Part shown: one piece after another, positions 26,872 through 36,232 of the stretch
How positions within the stretch are numbered: the stretch's first letter is position 1
Layout: each line of letters starts with the position of its first letter
DNA from: an uncultured Lysobacterales bacterium
GTDB taxonomy: Bacteria > Pseudomonadota > Gammaproteobacteria > Xanthomonadales > Xanthomonadaceae
Length of the DNA: 64,000 nt
Reading direction: 5' to 3'
Assembly: GCA_946886865.1 (NCBI GenBank)
Contig: CAMPJI010000004.1
Coordinates: 4,295 to 68,294 of the forward strand
Position numbers and translations under genes: made by a program
The notes under the pieces: model-generated
Databases searched by the model: none
The model's input: only the letters and a program-made list of their open reading frames with translations
Told to the model about the DNA's origin: nothing

Positions 26872-27960
26872 ATGCCTGCCGTCAGTGAGATCCCCGCGCG
26901 CACCGCGGCCGCCCCCTCCATCGATCCCGCCGCGCCGCCGCGACACGACTGGTCACGCGCCGAGGTGCTGGCGCTGCTGGAGCTGCCGTTCAACGACCTG
27001 CTGCATCGCGCCGCCAGCGTGCACCGCGCGCATTTCGACCCGGCCGAGGTGCAGGTCAGCACGCTGCTGTCGGTGAAGACCGGCGGCTGCCCCGAGGACT
27101 GCGGCTACTGCCCGCAGGCGGCGCGCTACCACACCGGCGTGGACGCCACGAAGCTGATGTCGACCGACGCGGTCGTGGAGAAGGCCCGCCAGGCCAAGGC
27201 GGCCGGCGCGAGCCGCTTCTGCATGGGCGCGGCGTGGCGCTCGCCCAAGGACCGCGACATCCCGAAGGTCGCCGCGATGATCGCGGAGGTGAAGGCACTG
27301 GGCCTGGAAACCTGCGCGACGCTGGGCATGCTCAGCTCCGACCAGGCGCGCGCGCTCAAGGATGCCGGGCTGGACTACTACAACCACAACCTGGACACCG
27401 CGCCGGAGTTCTACGGCGAGGTGATCCACACCCGCGAGTACCAGGACCGCCTGGACACGCTGTCGCACGTGCGCGACACCGGCATGAAGACCTGCTGCGG
27501 CGGCATCGTCGGCATGGGCGAGTCGCGCGGCCAGCGCGCCGGCCTGCTGCAGACCCTGGCCACGCTGCCGGCGCACCCGGACTCGGTGCCGATCAACCGG
27601 CTGGTGCAGGTCGAGGGCACGCCGCTGTCGGGCACCGCGGAACTCGACCCCTTCGAATTCGTACGCACCATTGCGGTGGCCCGCATCCTGATGCCGCGCT
27701 CGATGGTACGGCTGTCGGCCGGGCGCGAATCGATGTCCGACGAGCTGCAGGCGCTGTGTTTCCTGGCCGGCGCCAACTCGATCTTCTACGGCGAGAAGCT
27801 GCTCACCACCGGCAACCCCGACACCGAGCGCGACCTGGCGCTGTTCGCGCGCCTCGGGCTGCGGCCAATGCCGGTCGTCGAGCAGGGCAGCACGGTGCAC
27901 GCCGACGTGCTCGAGCCCGTGCCCGCCGGTATGCCGGCCGGCCGGTCCTGCGCGGCCTGA
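26872..27960 (+). CDS. bioB: Biotin synthase
   Basis: BioB, a radical SAM enzyme, inserts sulfur into dethiobiotin in the last step of biotin synthesis. The 362-residue protein carries the radical SAM cysteines Cys73, Cys77 and Cys80 ([12 protein letters not shown]), and the second cluster ligands are in [17 protein letters not shown] and RLSAGRESM. The start at 26872 gives a short disordered N-terminus before the family core. First gene of bioB-bioF-bioH-bioC, with a 3-base gap to bioF. bioA and bioD are not in the window. I see no BirA-type operator in the 49-base gap to comF. Confidence 0.97.
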   Translation: MPAVSEIPARTAAAPSIDPAAPPRHDWSRAEVLALLELPFNDLLHRAASVHRAHFDPAEVQVSTLLSVKTGGCPEDCGYCPQAARYHTGVDATKLMSTDAVVEKARQAKAAGASRFCMGAAWRSPKDRDIPKVAAMIAEVKALGLETCATLGMLSSDQARALKDAGLDYYNHNLDTAPEFYGEVIHTREYQDRLDTLSHVRDTGMKTCCGGIVGMGESRGQRAGLLQTLATLPAHPDSVPINRLVQVEGTPLSGTAELDPFEFVRTIAVARILMPRSMVRLSAGRESMSDELQALCFLAGANSIFYGEKLLTTGNPDTERDLALFARLGLRPMPVVEQGSTVHADVLEPVPAGMPAGRSCAA

Positions 27961-27963
27961 GCG

Positions 27964-29172
27964 ATGGCGCGCGCGCACTGGCGTGAGCGGGTGCAGGCCG
28001 CGCGCGTGCAGCGCGAGGCCGACCATCGCGTCCGCGTGCGGCGCAGCGTCGAGCACCGCGACGGCGCGCGCTGCACGGTCGACGGACGCTCGCTGCTCAA
28101 TTTCTGTGGCAACGACTACCTCGGCCTGTCGCAGCACTTCGCCGTCGTCGGCGCGCTGCAGGACACCGCGGCGCGCGAGGGCGCCGGCGGCGTCGGCTCG
28201 CACCTGGTGTGCGGCCACCATGCCGTCCACGATGCGCTGGAGCGTGAACTCGCCGACTGGCTGGGTGCGCCGCGCGCGCTGCTGTTCGGCAGCGGGTTCC
28301 TCGCCAACCTGGCGGTGCTGCAGGCGCTGCTGGGCGATGAGGATGTCTGCGTCCAGGACCGGCTCAACCACGCCAGCCTGATCGACGCTGCGCGCCTGGC
28401 CGGGTGCCGGTTGCGCCGCTACCCGCATGCCGATGCGGAAGGCGCGATCCGCCAGTTGCGCACGCTGCCCGAGGGCCTGGCGATGGTCGCCACCGATGGC
28501 GTGTTCTCGATGGACGGCGACATCGCGCCGCTGCGCGAACTCGCACTGGTGACACGTGTGCAGAAGGCGATGCTGTACGTCGACGACGCGCACGGCATCG
28601 GCGTGGTCGGCCCCGACGGCCGCGGCAGCGTCGCCGCGGCGCGGCTGGGCCTGGACGAAGTGCCGCTGCAACTGGCGACGCTCGGCAAGGCGCTGGGCGG
28701 ATACGGCGCGGTGGTCGTGGGCGAGGCCGACCTCGTCGACCACCTGGCCGAAACCGCGCGGCCCTACGTCTACACCACCGCGCTGCCGCCGGCGCAGGCG
28801 GCCGCGACGCTGGCCGCGGTCAAGCTGGCGCGCAGCGAGCACTGGCGCCGCGAGAAACTGGTCGAACTCACCGCGCGTTTCCGCGAACGCGCGCACGCCT
28901 TCGGGCTGGTGCTGCTCGACTCGGACACGCCGATCCAGCCGGTGATCTGCGGCACGGACAGCCGCGCCGTGTCGATGGCCGCCACGCTCGAACGCGCCGG
29001 CTATTGGGTCGCCGCGATCCGCCCGCCCACCGTGCCCGAAGGTCGCGCGCGGCTGCGCGTCACGCTGTCGGCGCTGCACACGGTGGCCGAGGTCGACGGG
29101 CTGGTCGCCGCCATCGCCCAGGCCCGCGACCGCGCCGAGGCGGAAGCCCGCATCGCCGAACTGGCGCGCTGA
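27964..29172 (+). CDS. bioF: 8-amino-7-oxononanoate synthase
   Basis: BioF condenses pimeloyl-ACP with L-alanine in a PLP-dependent reaction. The 402-residue product has the PLP lysine Lys242 in [10 protein letters not shown], the Asp-containing [10 protein letters not shown], and [10 protein letters not shown] near the N-terminus. It is the second gene of the biotin operon, 3 bases after bioB and 12 before bioH. Confidence 0.97.
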   Translation: MARAHWRERVQAARVQREADHRVRVRRSVEHRDGARCTVDGRSLLNFCGNDYLGLSQHFAVVGALQDTAAREGAGGVGSHLVCGHHAVHDALERELADWLGAPRALLFGSGFLANLAVLQALLGDEDVCVQDRLNHASLIDAARLAGCRLRRYPHADAEGAIRQLRTLPEGLAMVATDGVFSMDGDIAPLRELALVTRVQKAMLYVDDAHGIGVVGPDGRGSVAAARLGLDEVPLQLATLGKALGGYGAVVVGEADLVDHLAETARPYVYTTALPPAQAAATLAAVKLARSEHWRREKLVELTARFRERAHAFGLVLLDSDTPIQPVICGTDSRAVSMAATLERAGYWVAAIRPPTVPEGRARLRVTLSALHTVAEVDGLVAAIAQARDRAEAEARIAELAR

Positions 29173-29184
29173 GCGGTCGCCGCG

Positions 29185-29964
29185 ATGCACATCGAAACCA
29201 CCGGGCACGGCCCCGGGCTGATCCTCATCCACGGCTGGGCGATGCACGGCGGGCTGTTCGCACCGCTGGTCGAGCGCCTGCGCGACCGCTACACCGTGCA
29301 CGCGGTGGATCTGCCCGGGCACGGGCACGCGGCCACCCATGACACGCCGCTCAAACCCGAGCGGCTGGCGGCCGCGTTGGCCGATCGCCTGCCCGACGCC
29401 GTCTGGCTGGGCTGGTCGCTGGGCGGGCAGGTCGCGCTGCGCGCCGCGCTCGACCACCCGGCGCGCGTGCGCGGGCTGGTGATGCTGGCCTCCTCGCCGC
29501 GCTTCGTGCGCGGCGAGGGGTGGCCGCACGGGGTGTCGTCGACGCTGTTCGGTGATTTCGGTGATGCCTTGCAACGCGATTTCCGCGGCACGCTCGAGGG
29601 CTTCCTGGCGCTGGAGGCGCTGGGGTCGGCCAGCGCGCAGGTGGAATTGCGCAAGCTGCGCGCGCAGGCGTTCGAGCGCGGCGAGCCGTCCCCGCGCGCG
29701 CTGCAGGAAGGCCTGGCGCTGCTGGACCGGCTGGACCTGCGCGATGAGTTGCCGCAGCTGCAGGTGCCGAGCCTCTGGCTGTCGGGGCGCCGCGACCGGC
29801 TCGTGCCCGCCGGCGCGATGCCCGCCGCCGCTGCGCTCGCGCCGGGCGCGCGCAGCGTGGTGATCGACGACGCCGGGCACGCGCCGTTCCTGGGCGCGCC
29901 CGATGCCGTGGCCGATGAAGTGGATGCGTTCATGCGGCAGGTCGCCGGCGGGGTCGGGGCATGA
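29185..29964 (+). CDS. bioH: Pimeloyl-ACP methyl ester carboxylesterase BioH
   Basis: BioH removes the methyl ester from pimeloyl-ACP, ending the chain-building phase of biotin synthesis. The 259-residue alpha/beta hydrolase has the nucleophile Ser78 in GWSLGG, Asp204 in GRRDRLVP and His232 in AGHAPF. The oxyanion HGWAMHG is close to the N-terminus. It is coupled to bioC by a 4-base overlap (ATGA). Position between bioF and bioC supports BioH over a generic esterase. Confidence 0.95.
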   Translation: MHIETTGHGPGLILIHGWAMHGGLFAPLVERLRDRYTVHAVDLPGHGHAATHDTPLKPERLAAALADRLPDAVWLGWSLGGQVALRAALDHPARVRGLVMLASSPRFVRGEGWPHGVSSTLFGDFGDALQRDFRGTLEGFLALEALGSASAQVELRKLRAQAFERGEPSPRALQEGLALLDRLDLRDELPQLQVPSLWLSGRRDRLVPAGAMPAAAALAPGARSVVIDDAGHAPFLGAPDAVADEVDAFMRQVAGGVGA

Positions 29965-30866
29965 CGGACGCCCTTTTCGACCACCGCCAGGTGCGCCGCT
30001 CCTTTTCGCGCGCCGCGCACCACTACGATGCCGCCGCCGCGCTGCAGCGCGAGGTGTCGTCGCGGTTGATGGAATCGCTGGACTACCTCGACGACCCCGC
30101 GCGCGCGCTGCCGCCGCCGCAGGTGGTGGTCGACGTCGGCGCCGGACCCGGGCACGCGTCCGCCGCGATGCAGAAACGCTGGCCGAAGGCGCAGGTGGTC
30201 GCGCTCGACCTCGCGCTGCCGATGCTGCAGGCCACGCGCGCCAACGCCGGCGGCTGGCGCCCGTTTGCGCGGCGCCCGCAGCCGGTGTGCGCCGACGCGC
30301 GCGCGCTGCCGCTGCGCGAGGGCAGCGTGGACGTGCTGTTCTCCAACCTCTGCCTGCAGTGGGTCGAGGACCTGCCGGCGGTGTTCGCCGGGTTCCGGCG
30401 CGTGCTCAAGCCCGGCGGGCTGATGCTGGTGTCGACGTTCGGACCGGACACACTGCACGAGTTGCGCAGCGCGTTCGCCCACGCCGATGACGCCCCGCAC
30501 GTCAGCCTGTTCCCGGCCATCGGCCAGTTCGGCGATGCGCTGGTGGCCGCCGGCTTCAAGGACCCGGTGCTGGACCGCGACGAGTTCGTCCTGCACCACG
30601 ACACCCTCGGCGGCCTGATGCGCGAACTGCGCACGCTGGGCGCGACCAATGCGATGGTGCAGCGCCGGCGCCACCTCACCGGCCGCAGCCGCTTCGCGCG
30701 TGCCGAGGCCGCCTACGAACGGGCCCCCGACGGCCGGCTGTCGGCGACGTGGGAGGTGATCTACGCGCAGGCCTGGGGCCCGCCGCCGGGCGCGCCGATC
30801 CGCAGCGGCGGCATCGACGAAGTGCGCGTGCCGCTGTCATCGATCCCGGTGCGCCGCCGCCGATGA
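29961..30866 (+). CDS. bioC: Malonyl-ACP O-methyltransferase BioC
   Basis: BioC methylates malonyl-ACP with SAM so that fatty acid synthesis can build pimeloyl-ACP. The 301-residue protein has the N-terminal RRSFSRAAHHYD, the SAM motif VVDVGAGPGHAS and the family LFSNLCLQWV and LKPGGLMLVSTFGPDTLHEL. The ATG overlaps the bioH stop, and the stop overlaps the start of the DMT exporter gene (ATGA), so the whole run is translationally linked. Confidence 0.96.
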   Translation: MTDALFDHRQVRRSFSRAAHHYDAAAALQREVSSRLMESLDYLDDPARALPPPQVVVDVGAGPGHASAAMQKRWPKAQVVALDLALPMLQATRANAGGWRPFARRPQPVCADARALPLREGSVDVLFSNLCLQWVEDLPAVFAGFRRVLKPGGLMLVSTFGPDTLHELRSAFAHADDAPHVSLFPAIGQFGDALVAAGFKDPVLDRDEFVLHHDTLGGLMRELRTLGATNAMVQRRRHLTGRSRFARAEAAYERAPDGRLSATWEVIYAQAWGPPPGAPIRSGGIDEVRVPLSSIPVRRRR

Positions 30867-31882
30867 CGCGCAGCCACCGCCAGACCGTGCTGCTGGCCGT
30901 GGCGATCGCGCTGGCGTCCGCGCTGTTCTTCACCAGCACCTATGTGCTCAACCGCGCCGCGGCGACCGGTGGCGGCCACTGGTTGTGGACCGCGGCGCTG
31001 CGCTACCTGTTCACGCTGCCGCTGCTGTGGCCGCTGATGCGCTGGCAGGGTGGCAGTGCGCCGGTGTGGCGGGCCATCCGGCGGCATCCGGGCGCCTGGC
31101 TGCTGTGGAGCGCCATTGGTTTCGTGCTGTTCTACCTGGGGCTGAGCTTTGCCGCCGCCAGCGGACCGGCGTGGCTGGTGGCGGGCACGTTCCAGCTGAC
31201 GGTGATCGCCGGGATGCTGGTGTCGCCGCTGCTCTACCGCACGCGCGGCGATCACCGCGCGCGCATCCCGCCGCTGGCCCTGGCCGCCGGGCTGGTGGTG
31301 ATCGCCGGCGTGCTGCTGATGCAGTTCGGCCACGCCGGCGGCACGCTCGACCGCGCCGGTTGGATCGGCCTGGTATGCGCGGCCGTGGCGGCGTTCGCCT
31401 ACCCGCTCGGCAACCGGGGCCTGCTGTTGCACCTGGAGACCCAAGCGGTCGATGGCGGGCCGGAACTCAATGCCACCCAGCGCGTGTTCGGCCTGACGCT
31501 CGCCAGCCAGCCGCTGTGGTGGGCGATCGCCGCGGTGGCGTGGACCACGGTCGGCCCGCCCACGGCGGGACAGGCGTGGCTGGCGGCCGGCGTCGCGGTG
31601 GGCGCGGGCATCATTGCCACGGTGCTGTTCTTCCAGGCCACCGGCATGGTCCGCAACGACCCCGTGGGCCTGGCCACGGCCGAGGCGATGCAGGCGGCGG
31701 AAATCCTGTTCGCCACGGCCATCGGCGCGTTGTGGCTGGGCGAGGCGTGGCCCCGCGGCGGCGCGCTGGCGGGCGTCGGGCTGGTGGTCGCGGGCATCGT
31801 GGCCTTCAGCTGGATGGCCACGCGCGCCGTGGCGCACGATGCCCACGCCGTGCGCGAATTGCGCAGCGAACGCGGCGCCTGA
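30863..31882 (+). CDS. DMT/EmrE-superfamily multidrug efflux protein
   Basis: A 339-residue inner-membrane protein with about ten hydrophobic helices, matching the multidrug-resistance efflux transporter (EmrE-like) group of the drug/metabolite transporter superfamily. The FTSTYVLNRAAATGG start and the LGEAWPRGGALAGVGLVVAG end are characteristic. It is the fifth gene of the bio operon, overlapping bioC by four bases, an unusual location that could mean export of a biotin-pathway compound, or simple operon drift. The start ATG at 30863 has no strong Shine-Dalgarno of its own, in line with coupling. Confidence 0.85.
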   Translation: MTRSHRQTVLLAVAIALASALFFTSTYVLNRAAATGGGHWLWTAALRYLFTLPLLWPLMRWQGGSAPVWRAIRRHPGAWLLWSAIGFVLFYLGLSFAAASGPAWLVAGTFQLTVIAGMLVSPLLYRTRGDHRARIPPLALAAGLVVIAGVLLMQFGHAGGTLDRAGWIGLVCAAVAAFAYPLGNRGLLLHLETQAVDGGPELNATQRVFGLTLASQPLWWAIAAVAWTTVGPPTAGQAWLAAGVAVGAGIIATVLFFQATGMVRNDPVGLATAEAMQAAEILFATAIGALWLGEAWPRGGALAGVGLVVAGIVAFSWMATRAVAHDAHAVRELRSERGA

Positions 31883-31956
31883 CGCCAGTCCCGCATCGGC
31901 CGGTGTTCATGGCGGTGACGGTAGATTCGGGCGGTTCTTTCCGAGGGGGTGCAGCG

Positions 31957-32580
31957 ATGAAGCGGCTATCGAGGTGGCATGGCGCACTGGGCGCGGCGGC
32001 GCTGACGCTGGCCCTGGCGGGCGGCACGGTATCGGCACAGTCCGGCGGCGTGCAGGACTGGGGCTTCGATCCGTCCGTGCTAGTCGCCGATGGCCGCGAC
32101 CTGCTCCAGCGCGCACCCGACCCGGCGGTCGACGGCCTGTTCCAGGCCGTGCACGCCAGCGCGCAGGACCCGGCCGATGCCGGCGTGATGTGCGCGCTCT
32201 TCGACCCCGCCGCCGACCGCAGCCTGGACGGGCTCAACGCCACGGCGGCGCGGCTGGGCGAGGCCTCGCGCCTGCGCTTTGCCGATGCCGCGGTCAACGT
32301 GTTCCTCGCGGCGGCGCAAAGCCCGCCCCAGCCATTCGACCGGTCGCAGGCGACGCAGTGGCTGAAGGCGGCCGGCGTGCGTGCGTCGTTGCTGCACGAC
32401 GGGTTCGTGGCCGGCCTCAACGGTGGCGACCATGCCGCGCGTTGCGATTCGGTGGCGGCCTTGCTGGACGTGCTGGCCGGCCGCCCGGTGGCCGAGCGCG
32501 CCGCGGTGACCCGCCTGCTGCTGGGCGAAGGTCTGGCCTACATGGCCGGCGACGGCGCCGGGGCGATGCCGCTCAAGTGA
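31957..32580 (+). CDS. Secreted hypothetical protein
   Basis: A 207-residue protein with a Sec signal peptide (MKRLSRWHGALGAAALTLALAGGTVSAQ) and a mature part that looks all-helical. Only two cysteines are visible (VMCALFD and AARCDSV), which could form a periplasmic disulfide. The ATG follows GAGGGGG by about eight bases. A TAGATT -10 box is at 31922-31927. I recognise no domain. It is followed by a convergent gene 9 bases later. Confidence 0.7.
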   Translation: MKRLSRWHGALGAAALTLALAGGTVSAQSGGVQDWGFDPSVLVADGRDLLQRAPDPAVDGLFQAVHASAQDPADAGVMCALFDPAADRSLDGLNATAARLGEASRLRFADAAVNVFLAAAQSPPQPFDRSQATQWLKAAGVRASLLHDGFVAGLNGGDHAARCDSVAALLDVLAGRPVAERAAVTRLLLGEGLAYMAGDGAGAMPLK

Positions 32581-32589
32581 GCGTGCGCG

Positions 32590-33030
32590 CTACTGCGCGG
32601 TCTCGACCTGCTCGATCCAGTGTTCGAGGTTGTAGTAGTTGGTGACGCGGCGGATCACGTCGTCGCGCACATCGAAAAACGCACCGCCCGCCAGCACGTA
32701 GCGTTGGCCGCGGGCCTCGGGCAGTCCCGCATCGCTGGCGAGGTACTCGCCGTGCACCACGTATTCGGCGGCGACGCGGTCGCCATCGGGCGTGGCCATC
32801 AGCACGATGTCGTGCAGCTGCTCGCGGTAGCTGGCCTGCATCCGCCGCAGGAACGCCGTGAACGCCTCGCGTCCCACCTCGCGCGGGCCCTGGTTGAGGT
32901 CGTGCACGACGTCGTCGCCGAGTACGGCGAGCATGCCGTCCCAGTCGCCGCGGTTGAAGGCGTCGTAGTACGCCTGCACCAGCGCGATGGCGCGGTCGTG
33001 GCGGCGGCGGCCGTGTCCGGCGTCGGTCAT
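32590..33030 (-). CDS. NTF2/SnoaL-fold ketosteroid-isomerase-related protein
   Basis: A 146-residue single-domain protein of the SnoaL/NTF2-like fold: AIALVQAYYDAFNRGDWDGM at the start, FFDVRDDVIRRVTNYYNLE at the end. Members bind small hydrophobic ligands or act as isomerases, hydrolases or dimerisation domains; the role here is unknown. The start ATG overlaps the stop of the upstream PLP dehydratase (ATGA), so the two are coupled and may serve one pathway. Confidence 0.85.
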   Translation of the reverse strand: MTDAGHGRRRHDRAIALVQAYYDAFNRGDWDGMLAVLGDDVVHDLNQGPREVGREAFTAFLRRMQASYREQLHDIVLMATPDGDRVAAEYVVHGEYLASDAGLPEARGQRYVLAGGAFFDVRDDVIRRVTNYYNLEHWIEQVETAQ

Positions 33031-34010
33031 GCGGCATCTCCCAGGGTGGCAAACAGGGCGGGCAGCGCATCGGGGTCGACGTTGCCGCCTGACAGGATGA
33101 TCCCGACGCGTCGCCCGGCGAAGCGCTCGCGGTGGGCCAGCACGGTCGCCAGCGGCAACGCACCGGACGGCTCGACCACCAGCTTCATGCGCGTCCAGAG
33201 CAGGCGCATCGCGTCGACCGCGGCGGCATCGTCGGCCAGCAGGATGTCGCGCACGTGGTTGCGCAGGATCGGAAACGTCAACGTGCCCAATTCGGCGCGC
33301 AGGCCGTCGCACACTGTGTCGGGTACGCGGCCGGTCATGCGTTCGCCCGAGGCGAGCGAGTCATGCGCATCGCGTGCGCCGACGGGCTCCGCACCGAACA
33401 CCTCGACGCTGGCATCGATGCCGTGCGCGGCGATGGCCGTGCCCGACAGCAGGCCACCGCCGCTGACTGGCGCCACGACGGCGTCCAGTCCGGCGGCGAC
33501 CGAGAGCAGTTCCAGCGTGGCCGTGCCCTGGCCGGCGATCACGCGCGCGTCGTTGAACGGGTGGATCAACACGCCGCCGGTCCCGGCCAGCACCTGTGCG
33601 GTGGCGGCATCGCGTGCGGCCTGCGTGGTGTCGCAGGGCACGATGCGCGCGCCGTAGCCCTCGATGGCGGCCAGTTTCACCTTCGGCGTGCTGCGCGGCG
33701 CGACCACCGTCACCTGCGCGCCACGCAGCCGCCCGGCCAATGCCACCGCGGCGCCATGGTTGCCGGAACTCTGGGTCACGATGCCGCGCGCCAGCGCCGC
33801 CTCGTCCAGCGAGAACACCGCATTGCACGCGCCGCGGAACTTGAACGCGCCGCCACGCTGCAGGTTCTCGCACTTGAAATGCAGCTCGCAGCCGGCGATC
33901 TCGTCGAGTGCGCGCGAGCGCAGCACCGGGGTGGCATGTGCATGCAGCGCGATGCGCGCGGCGGCGGCGAGGATGTCCGTGAAGCCCGGCGGCGTGTCGG
34001 CGTGGGTCAT
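33027..34010 (-). CDS. PLP-dependent threonine/serine dehydratase family protein
   Basis: A 327-residue fold-type II PLP enzyme. The lysine is Lys57 in GGAFKFRGA, the Ser/Asn motif is SSGNHGAA, the phosphate-binding loop SGGGLLSGTA and the C-terminal SGGNVD. It belongs to the catabolic threonine/serine dehydratase or hydroxyectoine-utilisation group (no ACT domain). Substrate is uncertain. It is coupled to the ketosteroid-isomerase-like gene and divergent from the lipoprotein gene at 34143. A GTG nine bases upstream is another possible start. Confidence 0.85.
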   Translation of the reverse strand: MTHADTPPGFTDILAAAARIALHAHATPVLRSRALDEIAGCELHFKCENLQRGGAFKFRGACNAVFSLDEAALARGIVTQSSGNHGAAVALAGRLRGAQVTVVAPRSTPKVKLAAIEGYGARIVPCDTTQAARDAATAQVLAGTGGVLIHPFNDARVIAGQGTATLELLSVAAGLDAVVAPVSGGGLLSGTAIAAHGIDASVEVFGAEPVGARDAHDSLASGERMTGRVPDTVCDGLRAELGTLTFPILRNHVRDILLADDAAAVDAMRLLWTRMKLVVEPSGALPLATVLAHRERFAGRRVGIILSGGNVDPDALPALFATLGDAA

Positions 34011-34142
34011 GCGGCGCACAGCGTAGCGCAGCGGATGGCCGGCATCGGCGGGGCTGAAGCGTTCAGCGGCATGACCGAAAGATTAAGCGCGAGTTCAATG
34101 GCTTACGACCACTGTGACGGTCTGCCCATGGGGGGTCCCGAC

Positions 34143-34730
34143 ATGATCCGCAAGCTTCTCCTGCCGGCCGTGGCCATCGCGCTGCTGGGCGGCTGCGTCA
34201 CCGGCTACGACTACCGCGGCGGCCGCGGCGACTACTACTACGGCCAGCCGCGCACCGAGTACCGCTATCACGGCTATGGCGCATACGGGTACGGCTATCC
34301 GTACGACAGCCGCTACTACGGCCGCGGCTATTACGGCTACCCGTACAACTACGGCTACCCGTATTACCCGGGCTATGGCGGCGGCTACTACCCGCGTCCG
34401 CCGATCGTGGTGCGTCCGCCGCGCCCAGGCCATCCGGGCCATGGCGGTGGCGACGATGACCGTCCGCCCCACCACGACGACGGCGACGACCGCGCACCGT
34501 GGCGCAACCTCGACGACCTGCGCCGTCGCAAGCAGGGCCCGGAGCCGGGCATTTCCCGCGGCGTCGAGCCTTCGCAGCCGATGGCGCCCATGCCCCGTCC
34601 GGCCGTGCGCCCGTCCGCTCCGCCGCCGCGCCCGGCGGTGCAGCCGCGGCGCTCGTCGGGGTCGTCGATGGGCGATCGCCTGCGCGAGGTGCGCTCGCGC
34701 ACGCAGTCGCGCGAGGTTGAACCGCGCTGA
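34143..34730 (+). CDS. Tyr/Gly/Pro-rich lipoprotein of unknown function
   Basis: A 195-residue protein with a lipoprotein signal (LLGGC, Cys about residue 17). Residues about 18-85 are almost entirely Tyr, Gly, Arg and Pro (for example YGYPYDSRYYGRGYYGYPYN), then comes a PGHPGHGGGDDDRPPHHDD stretch, then an Arg-rich tail with repeated PRPAV. Low complexity and lack of a fold suggest a surface-exposed or wall-associated filler/structural protein. GGGGGGT lies 8-9 bases before the ATG at 34143; an in-frame ATG upstream would destroy the lipobox spacing. Confidence 0.6.
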   Translation: MIRKLLLPAVAIALLGGCVTGYDYRGGRGDYYYGQPRTEYRYHGYGAYGYGYPYDSRYYGRGYYGYPYNYGYPYYPGYGGGYYPRPPIVVRPPRPGHPGHGGGDDDRPPHHDDGDDRAPWRNLDDLRRRKQGPEPGISRGVEPSQPMAPMPRPAVRPSAPPPRPAVQPRRSSGSSMGDRLREVRSRTQSREVEPR

Positions 34731-35248
34731 CCGCCGGTCGGAAACTGGGGTGCCGGTCGCTTGCGTTGCCGGCCCGCCAGTCGCACTCTACGGCCCTGAC
34801 CGGATGCGTCGCATTCCGACCCATCCGGCAGGTCAGCGTCACCTGCCACACCCGCAAGCGTCCATGTCGGCGCCCGGCGAGGAACCCACGGATCCCCCCT
34901 GTTCCGTCCTTGTCGGGCGTCGGCGCCTTGCCGGCCCGGCCTGATCGACTTGCATCCGGGTCCGCTGCGGCTTCACCGCGGCGGGCCTTCGTGTGTCGGG
35001 GCTCCGGGATGCAGGGCGCCCGCCGCCCGAAGGCGACGTGCCGCGCGCGTGAGGGCTGCGGATGAAAAAACACATATAAAAAGGGGGCCGAGCGTCCCCC
35101 GACACTCGGCCCCCCGGCTTCCCCTGTGGACACGTGGCCAGCCCCTGTTCCAATTCCGGCCGGCGCCAGGCGCCTGTTCCACTGGGTGCGCCAAAGGTGT
35201 CGCATGAAGCGTGCCAACCTTGGCGAGAGCCTCCCCCCGTTGTGTTGT
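34731..35248. other. Gene-poor 518-base intergenic region
   Basis: No convincing gene. Short frames here have skewed Arg/Pro/Ser composition and no ribosome site. The region holds the pilus-operon terminator (35078-35114), an AT-rich patch just before it (ACACATATAAAAA) and a GGCGCCAGGCGCC palindromic run near 35160. The 340 bases after the lipoprotein gene show no recognised feature. Confidence 0.5.
35078..35114 (-). terminator. Rho-independent terminator of the pilus operon
   Basis: Stem GGGGGCCGAG / CTCGGCCCCC (35083-35092 with 35105-35114); on the minus strand it is followed by TTTTT (complement of 35078-35082). It lies 134 bases after the stop of the tip gene. Confidence 0.85.
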
Positions 35249-36232
35249 TCAGTACTGGACGGTGACGGTGACCGTGTCCTCGTACTGGCCCGGCAGCGGC
35301 ACGGACTGGGGCAGCACGCGGCCATAGACCGGGATCGTCTGCGAACCGCCGGTGCCGGTGCCTGCCACGGTCGAGGTCCCCGCCGACCCGTCACCCCACA
35401 GCGGTCCATTGGGCGAGGTGTGCCGCAGCTGGTAGGCGACGCCTTGGGCCGCCGGCCCCGTCCCGTTCAGGCCCATGCGCCGGTTGGCCACGTTGTTGGC
35501 GGTGGTCCCGCCGTCCAGCCGCACCGTGTACGGCGTGTTGACCGAGCACGTCACGCCCAGGCTGGTGCTGGCGTTGACAGCGGCGGCCAGCTGGCTGTGT
35601 GTGCCGAAGGCGAGGTCGTTGGCCGCCACCGTGCAGCTGCTGGCGATCGTGGCGCGCGCCAGCACGGTGCGATCGGTATCCAGAACGTTGGTGATCGCCG
35701 AACATGGCTGCGAGGTGAAATCACCCGTCAGCTGCAGGGACATTTGCGACTGGTAGGTGCCCGAAACCAGTCCGGCCTGGCCCGCGCCGATCGCCCCGTA
35801 CAGGGTGAGCGTCGCCGAGCCCTCCCAGAAGAAGAATCCGGTGCGACGAAGGGGAATCAACACCTCGCCGGCAGGTGCGGACGTCGCGTTGCCCCAGACC
35901 TGGGTACGGGCGCTGTCCCGGTACACCTGGTAGGACAACCGGGCACTTCCACTTGCCATTCGCCTGTTGGGCAGGAGCGCGTTGTCGGGCGTTCCATTGC
36001 TCAGCTTCAGGCACGCCTTGACCGTGCCCGGATTGCTGAAGGTGGTACCGGAACAGTAGACGCCGACCGTGCCCGCCGTGGTCGTCGCCACCGTGGGGTT
36101 GGCCGGAACGGTGCCGAACTCCAGCGCGGGTGCGGTCCCGGCGAAGTTGCAGTCGATGCTCTGGCCGCGCGCCGTGCCGTGCAGGCCCAGCGCGAGCAGC
36201 CCCAGGAGAAGCGCACTGATCAAGCGGTTCAT
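35249..36232 (-). CDS. Two-domain spore-coat-U pilin, CsuE-like tip subunit
   Basis: A 327-residue secreted protein with a Sec signal (MNRLISALLLGLLALGLHGTARG) and two SCPU (spore coat U) domains in tandem. Domain 1 spans about 26-180 (CNFAGTAPALEFGTVP) and domain 2 about 188-327 (SSCTVAANDLAFGTHSQ). Two-domain subunits at the end of archaic chaperone-usher operons are the tip adhesins in the Csu system of Acinetobacter. It is the last gene of the minus operon, overlapping the usher stop by four bases. The C-terminal VTVTVQY is the usual donor/acceptor beta strand end. Confidence 0.87.
   Translation of the reverse strand: MNRLISALLLGLLALGLHGTARGQSIDCNFAGTAPALEFGTVPANPTVATTTAGTVGVYCSGTTFSNPGTVKACLKLSNGTPDNALLPNRRMASGSARLSYQVYRDSARTQVWGNATSAPAGEVLIPLRRTGFFFWEGSATLTLYGAIGAGQAGLVSGTYQSQMSLQLTGDFTSQPCSAITNVLDTDRTVLARATIASSCTVAANDLAFGTHSQLAAAVNASTSLGVTCSVNTPYTVRLDGGTTANNVANRRMGLNGTGPAAQGVAYQLRHTSPNGPLWGDGSAGTSTVAGTGTGGSQTIPVYGRVLPQSVPLPGQYEDTVTVTVQY

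Noticed and set aside
26953..29880. 975-codon minus-strand frame opposite bioB-bioF-bioH
   Set aside because: Composition is GC-rich shadow coding with repeated Arg/Gln/His; the plus-strand genes have full catalytic motifs.
34766..35065. 99-codon plus-strand frame in the 34.7-35.2 kb gap
   Set aside because: No ribosome site, Arg/Pro/Ser-skewed composition and no recognised domain.
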